From an uncultured Caryophanales bacterium (GTDB lineage: Bacteria; Bacillota_I; Bacilli_A; RF39; UBA660), in contig CAMIXP010000017.1 of assembly GCA_946402785.1 (NCBI GenBank), positions 1 to 15,981 on the forward strand: DNA of 15,981 bases, in the 5' to 3' direction. Below, one piece after another: positions 1 to 5,762 of the stretch. Numbering within the stretch: the stretch's first letter is position 1; each line of letters opens with the position of its first letter. A program made the position numbers and the translations under genes. The notes under the pieces are model-generated. The model was not told the origin of the DNA and did no database searches. It worked only from the letters and a program-made list of their open reading frames with translations.

Positions 1-13
1 ATGAGGTGATAAG

Positions 14-1210
14 ATGAAAAAGAAAATTATCATTGGACTAGTTATTGTTGTATTACTAATTGCAGGATACTTTATCGTAAAACAATTAGTTTGGAATTAT
101 AAAGTAGCACATGCAGAAAAGATAGTTGAGCTTGCAACAGACAAAGTATTTGTCTATCAAAGTGATATGAAACTTAGTAAATTAATTAAAAACATCAATG
201 GTAAACTAACAACCAATCCAAAGATTGATACCTCTAAAATAGGAAAACAAACCATTCATTTTGAATATACAACGGATGAAGGATATCCTGTTACTTATGA
301 TGTAGAAATAGAAGTAGTTGATATTACACCTCCTATGATCTTTCAAGGAAAATCAAAAACAGTTTATACAGGGTCAGAAGATGATATCGCAAAGACCTTA
401 TTCTGTGGAGATAATTATGATCCAAACCCATCTTGTACTATTGAAGGAGAATACGATTTAAATACTCCAGGACAATATGATTTACAGTTTATTGGAGAAG
501 ACTCTTCTGGAAATAAAACAGTAAATTCCTTTACACTAACCGTAAAAGATAAACCAAAGTCTACTGGTGGAGGAGGATCATCATCTTACACAGATTTTAA
601 TAAAATAAAAGAAAAATATCAAAAACCAGGAGCAACCTTCGGAATTGATATTTCTCATTGGCAAGGAGATATTAACTTCCAAAAAGTAAAAGATGCAGGA
701 GTAGAATTTGTCTATATCCGAGTAGGTAGAGGAGACGGAATTGGAAAAGAGTATGTAGAAGATGACAAGTTTGAACAAAACATCCAAGGATTTAATGAAG
801 TAGGAATACCAGTAGGAATCTATTTCTATTCCAATGCCAATAGTAGTAAAGATGCCGAAAAAGAAGCAAAATGGATGATGAAGAAAATAAAAAAATACAA
901 GGTCGATTTAGAACTTGTATATGATTGGGAAAACTGGAGTCATTTCCAAGAATATGATTTAAGTTTCTATGGTTTAAAAGATAGTTATCAATTATTCCGT
1001 AAAACAGTCGAAAAAGAAGGATATAAAGCGATGCTTTATGGATCAAAAAGTTACCTAGAAACTGTTTGGGATTCTCCGTCAGCAGTATGGGTTGCACACT
1101 ACACAGAGAATACAAATTATGTAGGAAACTACAAAGTATGGCAATTATGTGATGATGGAAAAGTATCGGGAATTAATGGATATGTAGATTTAGATATTCG
1201 TTATGAATAA
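14..1210 (+). CDS. Membrane-anchored GH25 (1,4-beta-N-acetylmuramidase) lysozyme with Ig-like domains
   Basis: Probable cell-wall hydrolase cutting the MurNAc-GlcNAc bond of peptidoglycan outside the membrane. Residues 5-23 form one hydrophobic helix after a KKK start, an uncleaved anchor or signal. Residues about 40-100 and 103-178 look like two beta-sandwich repeats; the second opens with DITPP and resembles DUF5011/bacterial Ig-like modules. A Gly/Ser linker (about 184-190) leads to a GH25 domain from about 208 to the end. It carries the family landmarks GIDISHWQG (D212), YDWE (D304, E306) and a terminal YVDLDIRYE strand. Length (398 aa) fits a full catalytic domain plus stalk. The ATG at 14 follows AGGTGAT at ideal spacing. 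Its promoter lies outside the window. The stalk suggests the enzyme works at a distance from the membrane (inference). Family assignment is strong; the in vivo role (division, remodelling or attack on rivals) is unknown. Confidence 0.9.
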   Translation: MKKKIIIGLVIVVLLIAGYFIVKQLVWNYKVAHAEKIVELATDKVFVYQSDMKLSKLIKNINGKLTTNPKIDTSKIGKQTIHFEYTTDEGYPVTYDVEIEVVDITPPMIFQGKSKTVYTGSEDDIAKTLFCGDNYDPNPSCTIEGEYDLNTPGQYDLQFIGEDSSGNKTVNSFTLTVKDKPKSTGGGGSSSYTDFNKIKEKYQKPGATFGIDISHWQGDINFQKVKDAGVEFVYIRVGRGDGIGKEYVEDDKFEQNIQGFNEVGIPVGIYFYSNANSSKDAEKEAKWMMKKIKKYKVDLELVYDWENWSHFQEYDLSFYGLKDSYQLFRKTVEKEGYKAMLYGSKSYLETVWDSPSAVWVAHYTENTNYVGNYKVWQLCDDGKVSGINGYVDLDIRYE

Positions 1211-1214
1211 AAAA

Positions 1215-1235
1215 AACAGAAGTCATACTTCTGTT
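1215..1235 (-). terminator. Rho-independent terminator at the end of the DUF2752 gene
   Basis: Nine-base-pair stem (1215-1223 pairing with 1227-1235) around a three-base loop. Read on the minus strand the second arm runs into a T tract. The hairpin overlaps the last four codons of the DUF2752 gene. On the plus strand there is no T tract after the stem, so it should act mainly on leftward transcripts. Confidence 0.7.
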
Positions 1236-1633
1236 GGGATTAAATAAATAAATGCATCCATATTTCTCATAACAGCATAAACAAGTAATAATACAATCAG
1301 AATAATCCAAGATTGAATAGAAGGGAGTATAAATACTCTCTTTTTTAGATAGTAAATTGCCATAAAGATTAAATAAAAAAATCCAGCAATCAACAAGATA
1401 AATAAAAATGGATTATAACGAAATGCTTGATAAAAGTCTAAATGTAGTAGAGAAAGAACCATTCTCGTTCCACCACATCCTGGACAAAATACATGAAAGA
1501 AGGTTAACCAAGGACACTTATAATGAAGAAAGTCTAAAAGAAATATCCAAGCGGTACCTAAAAGAACATAAAGCGAAAAGAAAAAGCCCTGCTTTAATGA
1601 GGGCTTTTTACTAGTAGTTATAAGTAGCTTCAT
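1223..1633 (-). CDS. DUF2752 family membrane protein
   Basis: Small integral membrane protein of 136 aa with the DUF2752 signature: CPGCGGTR at residues 50-57 followed by a LSLLHLDFYQAFRYNP-type stretch. Hydrophobic segments lie at about 17-36, 74-95 and 106-122. The family's function is not established; the two Cys in CPGC are its conserved mark. The ATG at 1633 is chosen because no ATG, GTG or TTG occurs in frame between it and M58 (inside the motif region); a TTG directly upstream at 1636 is the only other option. No Shine-Dalgarno is visible, and the start lies inside the preceding zinc-ribbon gene (23-base overlap), so translational coupling is likely. A strong hairpin (1581-1609) lies within codons 9-18. 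Family call good, start uncertain. Confidence 0.75.
   Translation of the reverse strand: MKLLITTSKKPSLKQGFFFSLYVLLGTAWIFLLDFLHYKCPWLTFFHVFCPGCGGTRMVLSLLHLDFYQAFRYNPFLFILLIAGFFYLIFMAIYYLKKRVFILPSIQSWIILIVLLLVYAVMRNMDAFIYLIPTEV
1581..1609 (-). terminator. Terminator-like hairpin inside the DUF2752 coding start
   Basis: A ten-base-pair perfect stem, AAAAAGCCCT at 1581-1590 pairing with AGGGCTTTTT at 1600-1609, with a nine-base loop. It lies just after the zinc-ribbon stop codon on the minus strand and has the shape of a rho-independent terminator in both directions. It also lies within the first codons of DUF2752, so it would reduce or regulate expression of that gene if it works. Structure is certain; function as terminator or attenuator is inferred. 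Confidence 0.6.
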
Positions 1634-1994
1634 CAATTATAGCAGCTGCGTATCCGAAAATAGTTAATAGGATTAATAGGATCAAACCAAGTGCAGAAAT
1701 AATAATTCCGGCAATTGCTAATCCCTTTCCGCTTCCACCGTAATCTTTTGCCTTAATAGCACCGACAATCGATAAAATCAAACTGATAACATTGAAAGAA
1801 CCACAGCATAATAAAGTAGATACTAATGATACGATAAATCCTGCGATTGCTAATCCATTACTCTTTTTAGGAGCATTAACAACTACTGTTTGGTTAGCAA
1901 CTGGAGCAACTCCATCAACAGGAGTTCCGCAACTAGCACATGCCTTATCTGTGTCTTTTAGTTCTTTTCCACAGTTTGTACAAAATTTAGCCAT
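1611..1994 (-). CDS. Zinc-ribbon protein with two membrane helices (DUF4190-like)
   Basis: 127-aa protein with an N-terminal zinc ribbon, C5-x2-C8 and C19-x2-C22 in the FCTNCGKEL...ACASCG pattern. A Pro/Ala/Val-rich linker (about 25-42) follows, then two hydrophobic hairpin segments (about 48-78 and 88-118) rich in Gly/Ala/Ile, like DUF4190 membrane modules. Such proteins are common in Bacillota and their role is unknown; the ribbon should face the cytoplasm (inference). A strong Shine-Dalgarno (AGAGGTG) precedes the ATG at 1994. It has its own promoter at 2019-2048. The 3' end overlaps the DUF2752 gene by 23 bases, and no convincing terminator separates it from ylmH upstream, so read-through from ylmH is possible. 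Confidence 0.85.
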   Translation of the reverse strand: MAKFCTNCGKELKDTDKACASCGTPVDGVAPVANQTVVVNAPKKSNGLAIAGFIVSLVSTLLCCGSFNVISLILSIVGAIKAKDYGGSGKGLAIAGIIISALGLILLILLTIFGYAAAIIDEATYNY

Positions 1995-2018
1995 TCAGCA
2001 ACACCTCTTTCTAATAAA

Positions 2019-2048
2019 ATTATATCTTATCCACAAGATAGATTGCAA
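2019..2048 (-). promoter_or_regulatory. Promoter of the zinc-ribbon/DUF2752 genes
   Basis: On the minus strand a TTGCAA -35 box (2043-2048) is separated by 18 bases from a perfect TATAAT -10 box (2019-2024), with 24 bases between the -10 and the ATG at 1994. It lies between the ylmH stop and the zinc-ribbon start. Confidence 0.6.
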
Positions 2049-2069
2049 CAAAAATTATTAGGAAAAGTG

Positions 2070-2750
2070 TTAAATATACTTCTTAATTTCAATAATAAAA
2101 TGATTACTTTTTGTATTCTTAGTAACTCCAACGTATTGGAACTTTCCAATCTTGCGAATACTGAAGACATCATTCTCTTTTAATTTATAAGAAGGATCCT
2201 TTAATATCTCGTAATTTAACAAGACATCTTTTCTCTTTAACACATCCGCAACCAAGCTTCTACCGATGTGCATAATGCTTGACAAGACCGTATCAATCCG
2301 GTTGCTAGAAACAATCATTTCGATGACTTCATAATTTCTTTGATACTGATCTAATGTTTCAAGAGGTACTTCTTTTAATTCAATATGACTATTTCGAATC
2401 ATGGTAAAATTCGTCTCAAAATAGTTTTGTACAATCGGAAGAATAAATACATAATAGTGACCATCAACAATCAAGACATCTCCAAATAAATCAGGAGAAA
2501 TATTTAAAGAATACATAGTTCCTAAAATATCTTGATGACGAATCGGTACTTTACAAAGTATTTCATAAAGATAAACTTCAGGTATTTCTCCTTGATACAA
2601 GATATTCTTTTCACTATCTGGATAGGGATAATAAATAGAGTATTCATTCTTTTTCATCTTAGAAGAAACTTGTTTTAATTCATTCGGATTTAAAAAGTAT
2701 GTATATCCAAGATTATGAAAACGAGTAAGTTGTTTTTCGACTAAATACAT
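2070..2750 (-). CDS. ylmH: YlmH-like S4-domain RNA-binding protein
   Basis: 226 aa with the YlmH layout. An N-terminal alpha/beta part (about 1-140) contains YEILCKVPIRHQDILG and the FGDVLI segment (G90-D91). A C-terminal S4 RNA-binding domain (about 147-206) contains VSSNRID, the LNYEILKD turn and NDVFSIRKIGKF, corresponding to the S4 consensus 'SxRLD ... vN ... GDxiSvRGxGr'. In Bacillus subtilis YlmH is encoded beside division genes (ylmDEFG, sepF, divIVA) and acts as an RqcP-like factor binding 50S subunits blocked by peptidyl-tRNA. Here no division gene is beside it. The ATG follows GAGGT, and the promoter is half of the palindrome at 2773-2790. The usual RGxGR loop reads RKIGK here, a modest deviation. 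Family call good; function follows from homology. Confidence 0.82.
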   Translation of the reverse strand: MYLVEKQLTRFHNLGYTYFLNPNELKQVSSKMKKNEYSIYYPYPDSEKNILYQGEIPEVYLYEILCKVPIRHQDILGTMYSLNISPDLFGDVLIVDGHYYVFILPIVQNYFETNFTMIRNSHIELKEVPLETLDQYQRNYEVIEMIVSSNRIDTVLSSIMHIGRSLVADVLKRKDVLLNYEILKDPSYKLKENDVFSIRKIGKFQYVGVTKNTKSNHFIIEIKKYI

Positions 2751-2772
2751 AAAATAACCTCTTTTGAGTCTT

Positions 2773-2790
2773 ATTATATCATGATATAAT
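2773..2790. promoter_or_regulatory. Perfect palindrome forming two divergent extended -10 boxes
   Basis: ATTATATCATGATATAAT is an 18-base perfect palindrome. On each strand it reads TGATATAAT, an extended -10 element (TGnTATAAT). The minus-strand copy serves ylmH (22 bases to the ATG), the plus-strand copy serves the gene at 2807 (16 bases to the ATG). No good -35 box is seen on either side, which suits extended -10 promoters. The two RNA polymerase footprints would overlap completely, so the promoters probably compete. Confidence 0.65.
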
Positions 2791-2806
2791 GATAATAGGT
2801 GATAGT

Positions 2807-3115
2807 ATGATTGAAAGCATAGAGGTATTAATTCGAAATGGTATACATATCACGATGAATGCATTAATTCTATATCCAAAAAGAACTGCATACATTAATG
2901 ATAAGAAATACCAAATAACCGATAGTTATTTAGAAGAATTAGAAGAAATCATTTATCTATGGAAAAATGAATATGGAAGTAGCAATACCATAGATGCAGA
3001 AGAATTCTTAGTAACCGTAACAACCACTAAAGGAAAAGAAACATTCCATGGAAAAGGAATTTTTCCACATAACTATGAGGCTTTAAAGGAATTGTTAAGT
3101 GATCAATATGATTAA
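2807..3115 (+). CDS. Small hypothetical protein, first gene of the HELNH/ASCH operon
   Basis: I do not recognise this 102-aa protein. It is soluble, with no signal or membrane segment. The predicted pattern is beta strands (about 1-40), an acidic helix (about 44-58), more strands (about 66-82) and a short C-terminal helix. The ATG at 2807 is chosen because AGGTGA lies four bases upstream, the same arrangement as the lysozyme and GNAT-YrdC genes; an in-frame ATG at 2789 overlaps the -10 box and is unlikely. The 3' end overlaps the next gene by eight bases (ATGATTAA), implying translational coupling and perhaps a stable partnership with the HELNH protein (inference). Function unknown. Confidence 0.75.
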   Translation: MIESIEVLIRNGIHITMNALILYPKRTAYINDKKYQITDSYLEELEEIIYLWKNEYGSSNTIDAEEFLVTVTTTKGKETFHGKGIFPHNYEALKELLSDQYD

Positions 3116-5105
3116 AGAATATGAAAAAATATTAAATTGTAGACAATTCTTACGAGAAAATCTACAAGTATTTATAGATGCCTTTATTGAATATTATGGA
3201 GAAGAAGATCGAGAAGAAATTGAACAAAAACTATCAGCGCCATTATTACTAGCATATAGAAGCCCAGAAACTTTAAAAAACATACTATACCAAATTGCCA
3301 AAGAAGTATCAAAAGAAATTGAAGAAAAACAAATCAAAAGAGTAAAAACAAACTTAAGTGCAGAAGATTTATTTGATTCCTTTACATTTCACAGTGATGG
3401 AATATCAATGCCAATCAGTGCTTATAGAAGATTTTATGAAGCATTTAAACTAGGACCAGAAGGAAGAGAAGAAAAATACAAAAAAGAGTCTTTTGAATCG
3501 ATTCATCATTTCCTTCCAAGCTTTACAATGGAAGAATTCGAAGAAATGACGAAAACACAAGTAATCCCAGAAAAATATCGTCATGTTCATCCATGGATTC
3601 TAAACAATATAAAGTATTATATGGATTTAGAAAATGTAGAATCAGAATACAAAAGAAGATTTAATCAAGCTTCTGAACTAATTCATAAAGTAGATCCTAA
3701 TATTACAGTAGATAATTTTGCTTATTACTTAGACAATAAAGAAATTCAAAACTTAAATTCTCTATCAGATGCATTCCCTAAAATGATTCAAGAATTCTTA
3801 GATAGAATGGAAAAATATAGAGAATATCGAGAAGAAGAAAAACAACATGAAGCTTTGAAGAATAGTTTAGATACAAAATATTATCTATTATTTATCAAAG
3901 ATAATATTGATTTATTAAGAGAAGAAGATATTCAAAAACTAGAAGAATTTGAAAAGAATCCAAGTAAAATCTATACACTAACAGATTATACAAGACAAAT
4001 ATTTGGATACGGCATTCATGGAAATCATATAATGGAAGCATTCAGTGAAGAAGCAGAAAAAAGTATCCAAGATAATACAGAATGGAAAGCAGATAGAGCT
4101 AAAAATGATCGAATTAAATTCTTTAAAGCACATGGAATTGATTTAGGAGATGACTATGAAGCTTACGTAAAAAGCAAAGAAACGAAAAAGATTTGGCCAA
4201 CTTATGAAAGAGTAAGACAGTTCCAGGAATCAAGGAACAAATTACTAAATGATTTTAATATAGAGTACTATTCGAATATTCCATCTCATAGAGCAGGAAG
4301 ACAAGAAATAGAGAGTTATCATTTCTTAGATCCAGAAGATTCCTTTAATGCCAAGAACTATACTTGTAATGATAATCAAACAGCTGTTAACCCTAATATT
4401 ATAAAGACAGAAGATGGCTATAAAATCCTTCCCCTTTTATTATTAGGTTGTAATTCTCCAACAGGAGATATTGACCATAACATTGTTCATGAATTAAACC
4501 ATGTCCTAGAATTATTCCTAAAAGAAGCAGATGAAAACCATTATGTATTTATTTGTGGATGGGATGATGGAGAAGAAACATTTGATAAAGAGGTTCAACC
4601 TCTAGATACCCTTCATAAGGATGAAACAAAAAGAGGATATGAACTTTTTAATGAAATCATTAATGAAAAGATTGCACAAGATATCAGTGAAATCATGATT
4701 CGAAACAAAAAATTTGTTTTTGATTCAGAAGAAAAAGTAAGATATAAACATACAACAAGTTATGAACATACTTTTGTCTTAGTAAAAGAATTCTTTGAAG
4801 AATTCAAAAAAGATATTATTAAAAGTAGAAGAAATGGTAATATTCAAATTATTTGGGATAAAGTAGGAAAAGAAAACTTTGATGCCTTAAATGAATTGTT
4901 CCATGAATTCAATGAACATTTTTCCGGATATAGAATATATCAAGTATTAAACACAATTATGCAAGGTCGAGAGAATGCAGAAACAGATATCTATTATGGA
5001 TTAATTAAACGTAGTAGAGAAATCATGAAAAAAATGAGAACCTATAGTATGATGCATGAATTAGATGAAAGTGAAAAAGTAGAAGAGACGCAGGATAAAA
5101 AATGA
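3108..5105 (+). CDS. Large uncharacterised protein with HELNH zincin-type motif (putative metallopeptidase)
   Basis: 665 aa, no signal peptide or membrane segment, so cytoplasmic. Residues about 1-440 are highly charged and mostly helical, with a possible coiled coil near 233-255. The C-terminal third holds DHNIVHELNHVLELF with H461-E-L-N-H465, an HExxH zinc-binding motif. Further on is FNEIINEKIAQDIS (E516 and E520), where gluzincin peptidases place their third zinc ligand glutamate on a following helix. An aromatic, charged tail follows (586-640), with no recognised domain. No known family name comes to mind; M3-like or another gluzincin clan is possible but unproven. The ATG at 3108 is preceded by a weak AAGTGA; a GTG three codons earlier (3099) is the alternative. 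It overlaps the gene before by eight bases and the ASCH gene after by four (ATGA), so the three are co-expressed. CDS is certain; metal binding and peptidase activity are inferred. Confidence 0.8.
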   Translation: MIKEYEKILNCRQFLRENLQVFIDAFIEYYGEEDREEIEQKLSAPLLLAYRSPETLKNILYQIAKEVSKEIEEKQIKRVKTNLSAEDLFDSFTFHSDGISMPISAYRRFYEAFKLGPEGREEKYKKESFESIHHFLPSFTMEEFEEMTKTQVIPEKYRHVHPWILNNIKYYMDLENVESEYKRRFNQASELIHKVDPNITVDNFAYYLDNKEIQNLNSLSDAFPKMIQEFLDRMEKYREYREEEKQHEALKNSLDTKYYLLFIKDNIDLLREEDIQKLEEFEKNPSKIYTLTDYTRQIFGYGIHGNHIMEAFSEEAEKSIQDNTEWKADRAKNDRIKFFKAHGIDLGDDYEAYVKSKETKKIWPTYERVRQFQESRNKLLNDFNIEYYSNIPSHRAGRQEIESYHFLDPEDSFNAKNYTCNDNQTAVNPNIIKTEDGYKILPLLLLGCNSPTGDIDHNIVHELNHVLELFLKEADENHYVFICGWDDGEETFDKEVQPLDTLHKDETKRGYELFNEIINEKIAQDISEIMIRNKKFVFDSEEKVRYKHTTSYEHTFVLVKEFFEEFKKDIIKSRRNGNIQIIWDKVGKENFDALNELFHEFNEHFSGYRIYQVLNTIMQGRENAETDIYYGLIKRSREIMKKMRTYSMMHELDESEKVEETQDKK

Positions 5106-5488
5106 AAGTAATCACAGTCAAACAACCGTATGCGAGTCTAATTGCAGAAGGCTATAAAGAATATGAGTTTAGAACTTGGAAATCATCCTATCGAGGAGAA
5201 CTCTATATCCATGCAGGATTAGGAGTCGACAAAGAAGGAATGAAGAAATTTGAATACTTACACTTAGATTATCCACAAGGTCAAATAATTGCGAAATGTA
5301 AGATGACAGATTGTGTTTTAATGGATGAGAAGCAAAAAGAACTCTTAAAAGAAAAAGATCCCATTGTTTACCAAGGAGCAATCGAGTCTCAATCAAAAGA
5401 ATATGGTTTTCATTTAGAAGAAATTGAAAAAATAAAACCAATTCCCGCAAAAGGAAAACTATCCTTTTGGGAATATGAAGAAAAATAG
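5102..5488 (+). CDS. ASCH-domain protein
   Basis: 128 aa forming a single ASCH domain (a PUA-like beta-barrel). The hallmarks are VKQPYASLIAEGYKEYEFRTW near the N-terminus (K19, E22, R24 and W26 of the GxKxxExRtw motif) and YRGELYIHAG. Then come the GQIIAKCKMTDCVLMD strand and a C-terminal PIPAKGKLSFWEYE. ASCH proteins bind RNA or nucleosides, and some relatives (YqfB) hydrolyse N4-acetylcytidine; which applies here cannot be told. The ATG overlaps the stop of the HELNH gene (ATGA) and has AGGA upstream. Last gene of the three-gene operon, ending at a clear terminator. Pairing with a putative metallopeptidase is unusual. Confidence 0.85.
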   Translation: MKVITVKQPYASLIAEGYKEYEFRTWKSSYRGELYIHAGLGVDKEGMKKFEYLHLDYPQGQIIAKCKMTDCVLMDEKQKELLKEKDPIVYQGAIESQSKEYGFHLEEIEKIKPIPAKGKLSFWEYEEK

Positions 5489-5506
5489 TCTTATGACTAT
5501 TTTTTT
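5481..5506 (+). terminator. Rho-independent terminator of the HELNH/ASCH operon
   Basis: Ten-base-pair stem, AAAAATAGTC at 5481-5490 pairing with GACTATTTTT at 5495-5504, four-base loop TTAT, followed by more T. The left arm overlaps the last codons and the TAG stop of the ASCH gene. Confidence 0.8.
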
Positions 5507-5507
5507 A

Positions 5508-5536
5508 TTCTCAACCAATTTGAATTATTATATAAT
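5508..5536 (+). promoter_or_regulatory. Promoter of the copZ-copA operon
   Basis: Perfect TATAAT at 5531-5536, with a weak -35 candidate TTCTCA at 5508-5513 (17-base spacing). The -10 lies inside a short AT palindrome (5526-5537). It lies 18 bases before the copZ ATG. I found no CopY-type TACAnnTGTA box or obvious CsoR site, so copper control is not shown by the sequence. Confidence 0.55.
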
Positions 5537-5554
5537 ATTAATAGGGTGATACAT

Positions 5555-5761
5555 ATGAATAAAGTAGTATTAAAAATAGATGGAATGCATTGTGATGGAT
5601 GTGCAAACAGACTTCAAAATGCTTTAAATAAAAAAGAAAATATTAAATCAGCAAAAGTATCTTTTGAAAAGAAACAAGCAGAAATTGAATATGAAAAAAT
5701 AAGTAAAGAAGAGATAGAAGAATATATAGAAGAAATTGGTTTCAAATCACTAGGAGAGTAA
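5555..5761 (+). CDS. copZ: CopZ-like copper chaperone (HMA domain)
   Basis: 68-aa single heavy-metal-associated domain. The metal site is GMHCDGC (M-x-C-x-x-C, C11 and C14), followed by helix and strands ending in IEEIGFKSLGE. CopZ proteins carry Cu(I) in the cytoplasm and hand it to the N-terminal domain of CopA. The ATG at 5555 follows AGGGTGA with five intervening bases; the in-frame GTG at 5546 lies in that Shine-Dalgarno and is unlikely. It ends one base before the copA ATG, and its last residues (GFKSLGE) recur in the HMA domain of CopA, suggesting the two domains arose by duplication (inference). Confidence 0.88.
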   Translation: MNKVVLKIDGMHCDGCANRLQNALNKKENIKSAKVSFEKKQAEIEYEKISKEEIEEYIEEIGFKSLGE

Positions 5762-5762
5762 T

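Noticed and set aside
1408..1614. 68-aa plus-strand open frame ending at a hairpin
   Set aside because: It is Lys/Glu-rich only because it mirrors the hydrophobic codons of the DUF2752 gene, which has a real family motif on the other strand; there is no Shine-Dalgarno.
2049..2069. Terminator after ylmH
   Set aside because: The only stem here (AAGTGT with ATACTT) has a mismatch or wobble and no T tract, so it was not called.
2789..2806. Earlier in-frame ATG for the small operon gene
   Set aside because: It overlaps the TATAAT box and has no ribosome site; ATG at 2807 has AGGTGA at the usual distance.
3099..3107. GTG start for the HELNH protein
   Set aside because: ATG at 3108 is nine bases further and has AAGTGA at better spacing; GTG remains a minor possibility.
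5546..5554. GTG start for copZ
   Set aside because: It lies inside the Shine-Dalgarno of the ATG at 5555, and CopZ homologues begin close to the first strand.
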